Assembly: GCA_009697495.1 (NCBI GenBank)
Contig: SHUN01000183.1
Coordinates: 1 to 6,310 of the forward strand
Length of the DNA stretch: 6,310 bases
Direction of reading: 5' to 3'
DNA from: Bryobacterales bacterium
GTDB taxonomy: Bacteria > Acidobacteriota > Terriglobia > Bryobacterales > Bryobacteraceae
In this document: positions 5,966 through 6,310 of the stretch, piece by piece
Numbering within the stretch: position 1 is the stretch's first letter
Layout: each line of letters starts with the position of its first letter
The notes under the pieces: model-generated
What the model saw: the letters and a program-made list of their open reading frames with translations, nothing else
Told to the model about the DNA's origin: nothing
Database searches by the model: none
Made by a program: the position numbers and the translations under genes

Positions 5966-6310
5966 GTGCGTGATACCGCTTTCGAACGCCATTCGCGATT
6001 GGCGCGGGAGTCGCAACAGATGATCGACGGTGCCGGTGCCGCCATCGCCGACTGGCGTTCCTCGACGAAGACCGATGAACCAGCCGACACAGAATTGCGT
6101 ACGTTCCACGCCGCCTTCGATTCGGTGCCGTGGAGCGAAGTTACCGATACGCTGGATCCCGGCGCTCGCCGCAGTCGTCGATCAGACTTCGGCTGGACAG
6201 GAGGATCTTCTGCTGGCCTATGCGGCTGGATCAGCGCGATCTGGCTCCCGGTGAACAGCAATTTTTGCTGATGCTGACCACACGCGGTTTGGCGACCCAA
6301 GTGGATTCCG
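5966..6310 (+). pseudogene. Frame-broken coding-like stretch of unknown function, runs off window end
   Basis: No single plus-strand frame reads coherently, but three pieces do in succession: from GTG 5966 to 6160 (includes HSRLARESQQMIDGAG and TFHAAFDSVPWSEVTDTLDP), from 6162 to 6224 (ALAAVVDQTSAGQEDLLLAYA), and from 6226 to the edge (LDQRDLAPGEQQFLLMLTTR). Dropping one G at about 6161 and one at about 6225, each in a short G run, joins them into about 114 residues of helical-looking sequence. Without this, the first frame ends at 6271 and the second at 6254. I do not recognise the family. The true start is uncertain; the first frame is open back to 5927 and GTG 5966 has no clear ribosome site. 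It could be a decaying gene or an assembly with two indel errors. Alternatively a new gene could start at ATG 6220, preceded by AGGAGG (6199-6204) at a rather long 15-nt spacing. Confidence 0.4.

Noticed and set aside
5885..6300. Minus-strand frames over the tail region (74 and 125 residues)
   Set aside because: They lack recognisable motifs or good start signals, and the plus-strand pieces read more like protein; they are most likely shadows, though the region is not certain.

Overview
The window looks like chromosomal DNA from a GC-rich, Gram-negative soil-type bacterium. My best guess is Acidobacteriota of the Bryobacterales/Solibacter kind. This is inferred from the combination of a BNR sialidase-like protein and a sulfatase that both carry twin-arginine-type leaders, a secreted amidohydrolase, a TTG start codon and dense gene packing. 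No rRNA or marker protein in the window fixes the taxonomy.

Layout: (1) 1-1215, minus strand: a BNR/Asp-box sialidase-like protein that is cut by the window edge at its C-terminus. (2) 1216-1310: a 95-bp divergent intergenic region dominated by a perfect 39-bp inverted repeat (19-bp arms, 1-nt centre) whose arms carry TTTTCCACA, a DnaA-box-like or REP-like sequence. (3) 1311-2564, plus strand: folC, with a TTG start overlapped by a five-codon upstream reading frame. (4) 2577-3299: a PlsC-type 1-acylglycerol-3-phosphate acyltransferase, 12 bp after folC. (5) 3317-4420: a secreted amidohydrolase_2-type TIM-barrel protein. (6) 4417-5841: an exported type I (formylglycine) sulfatase whose GTG start overlaps the amidohydrolase stop by 4 nt. 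(7) 5842-6310: no intact gene. It holds a short diverged direct repeat, then a coding-like stretch that reads as one protein only if two extra G residues (about 6161 and 6225) are removed, so it is either a decaying gene or an assembly with indel errors.

How the genes fit together: folC (folate polyglutamylation) and plsC (phospholipid synthesis) are housekeeping enzymes in a short co-directional run. The amidohydrolase and sulfatase are translationally coupled and both carry export signals, so they probably act together outside the cytoplasm, perhaps on a sulfated or carboxylated organic substrate; the substrate cannot be read from the sequence. The sialidase-like protein adds to a glycan/sulfate-scavenging flavour. 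I see no defence system, transposase, CRISPR array, tRNA or rRNA. The points that most deserve a second look are the palindrome, the frame-broken tail gene, the sulfatase active-site variation, and -10-like boxes lying almost on top of start codons.
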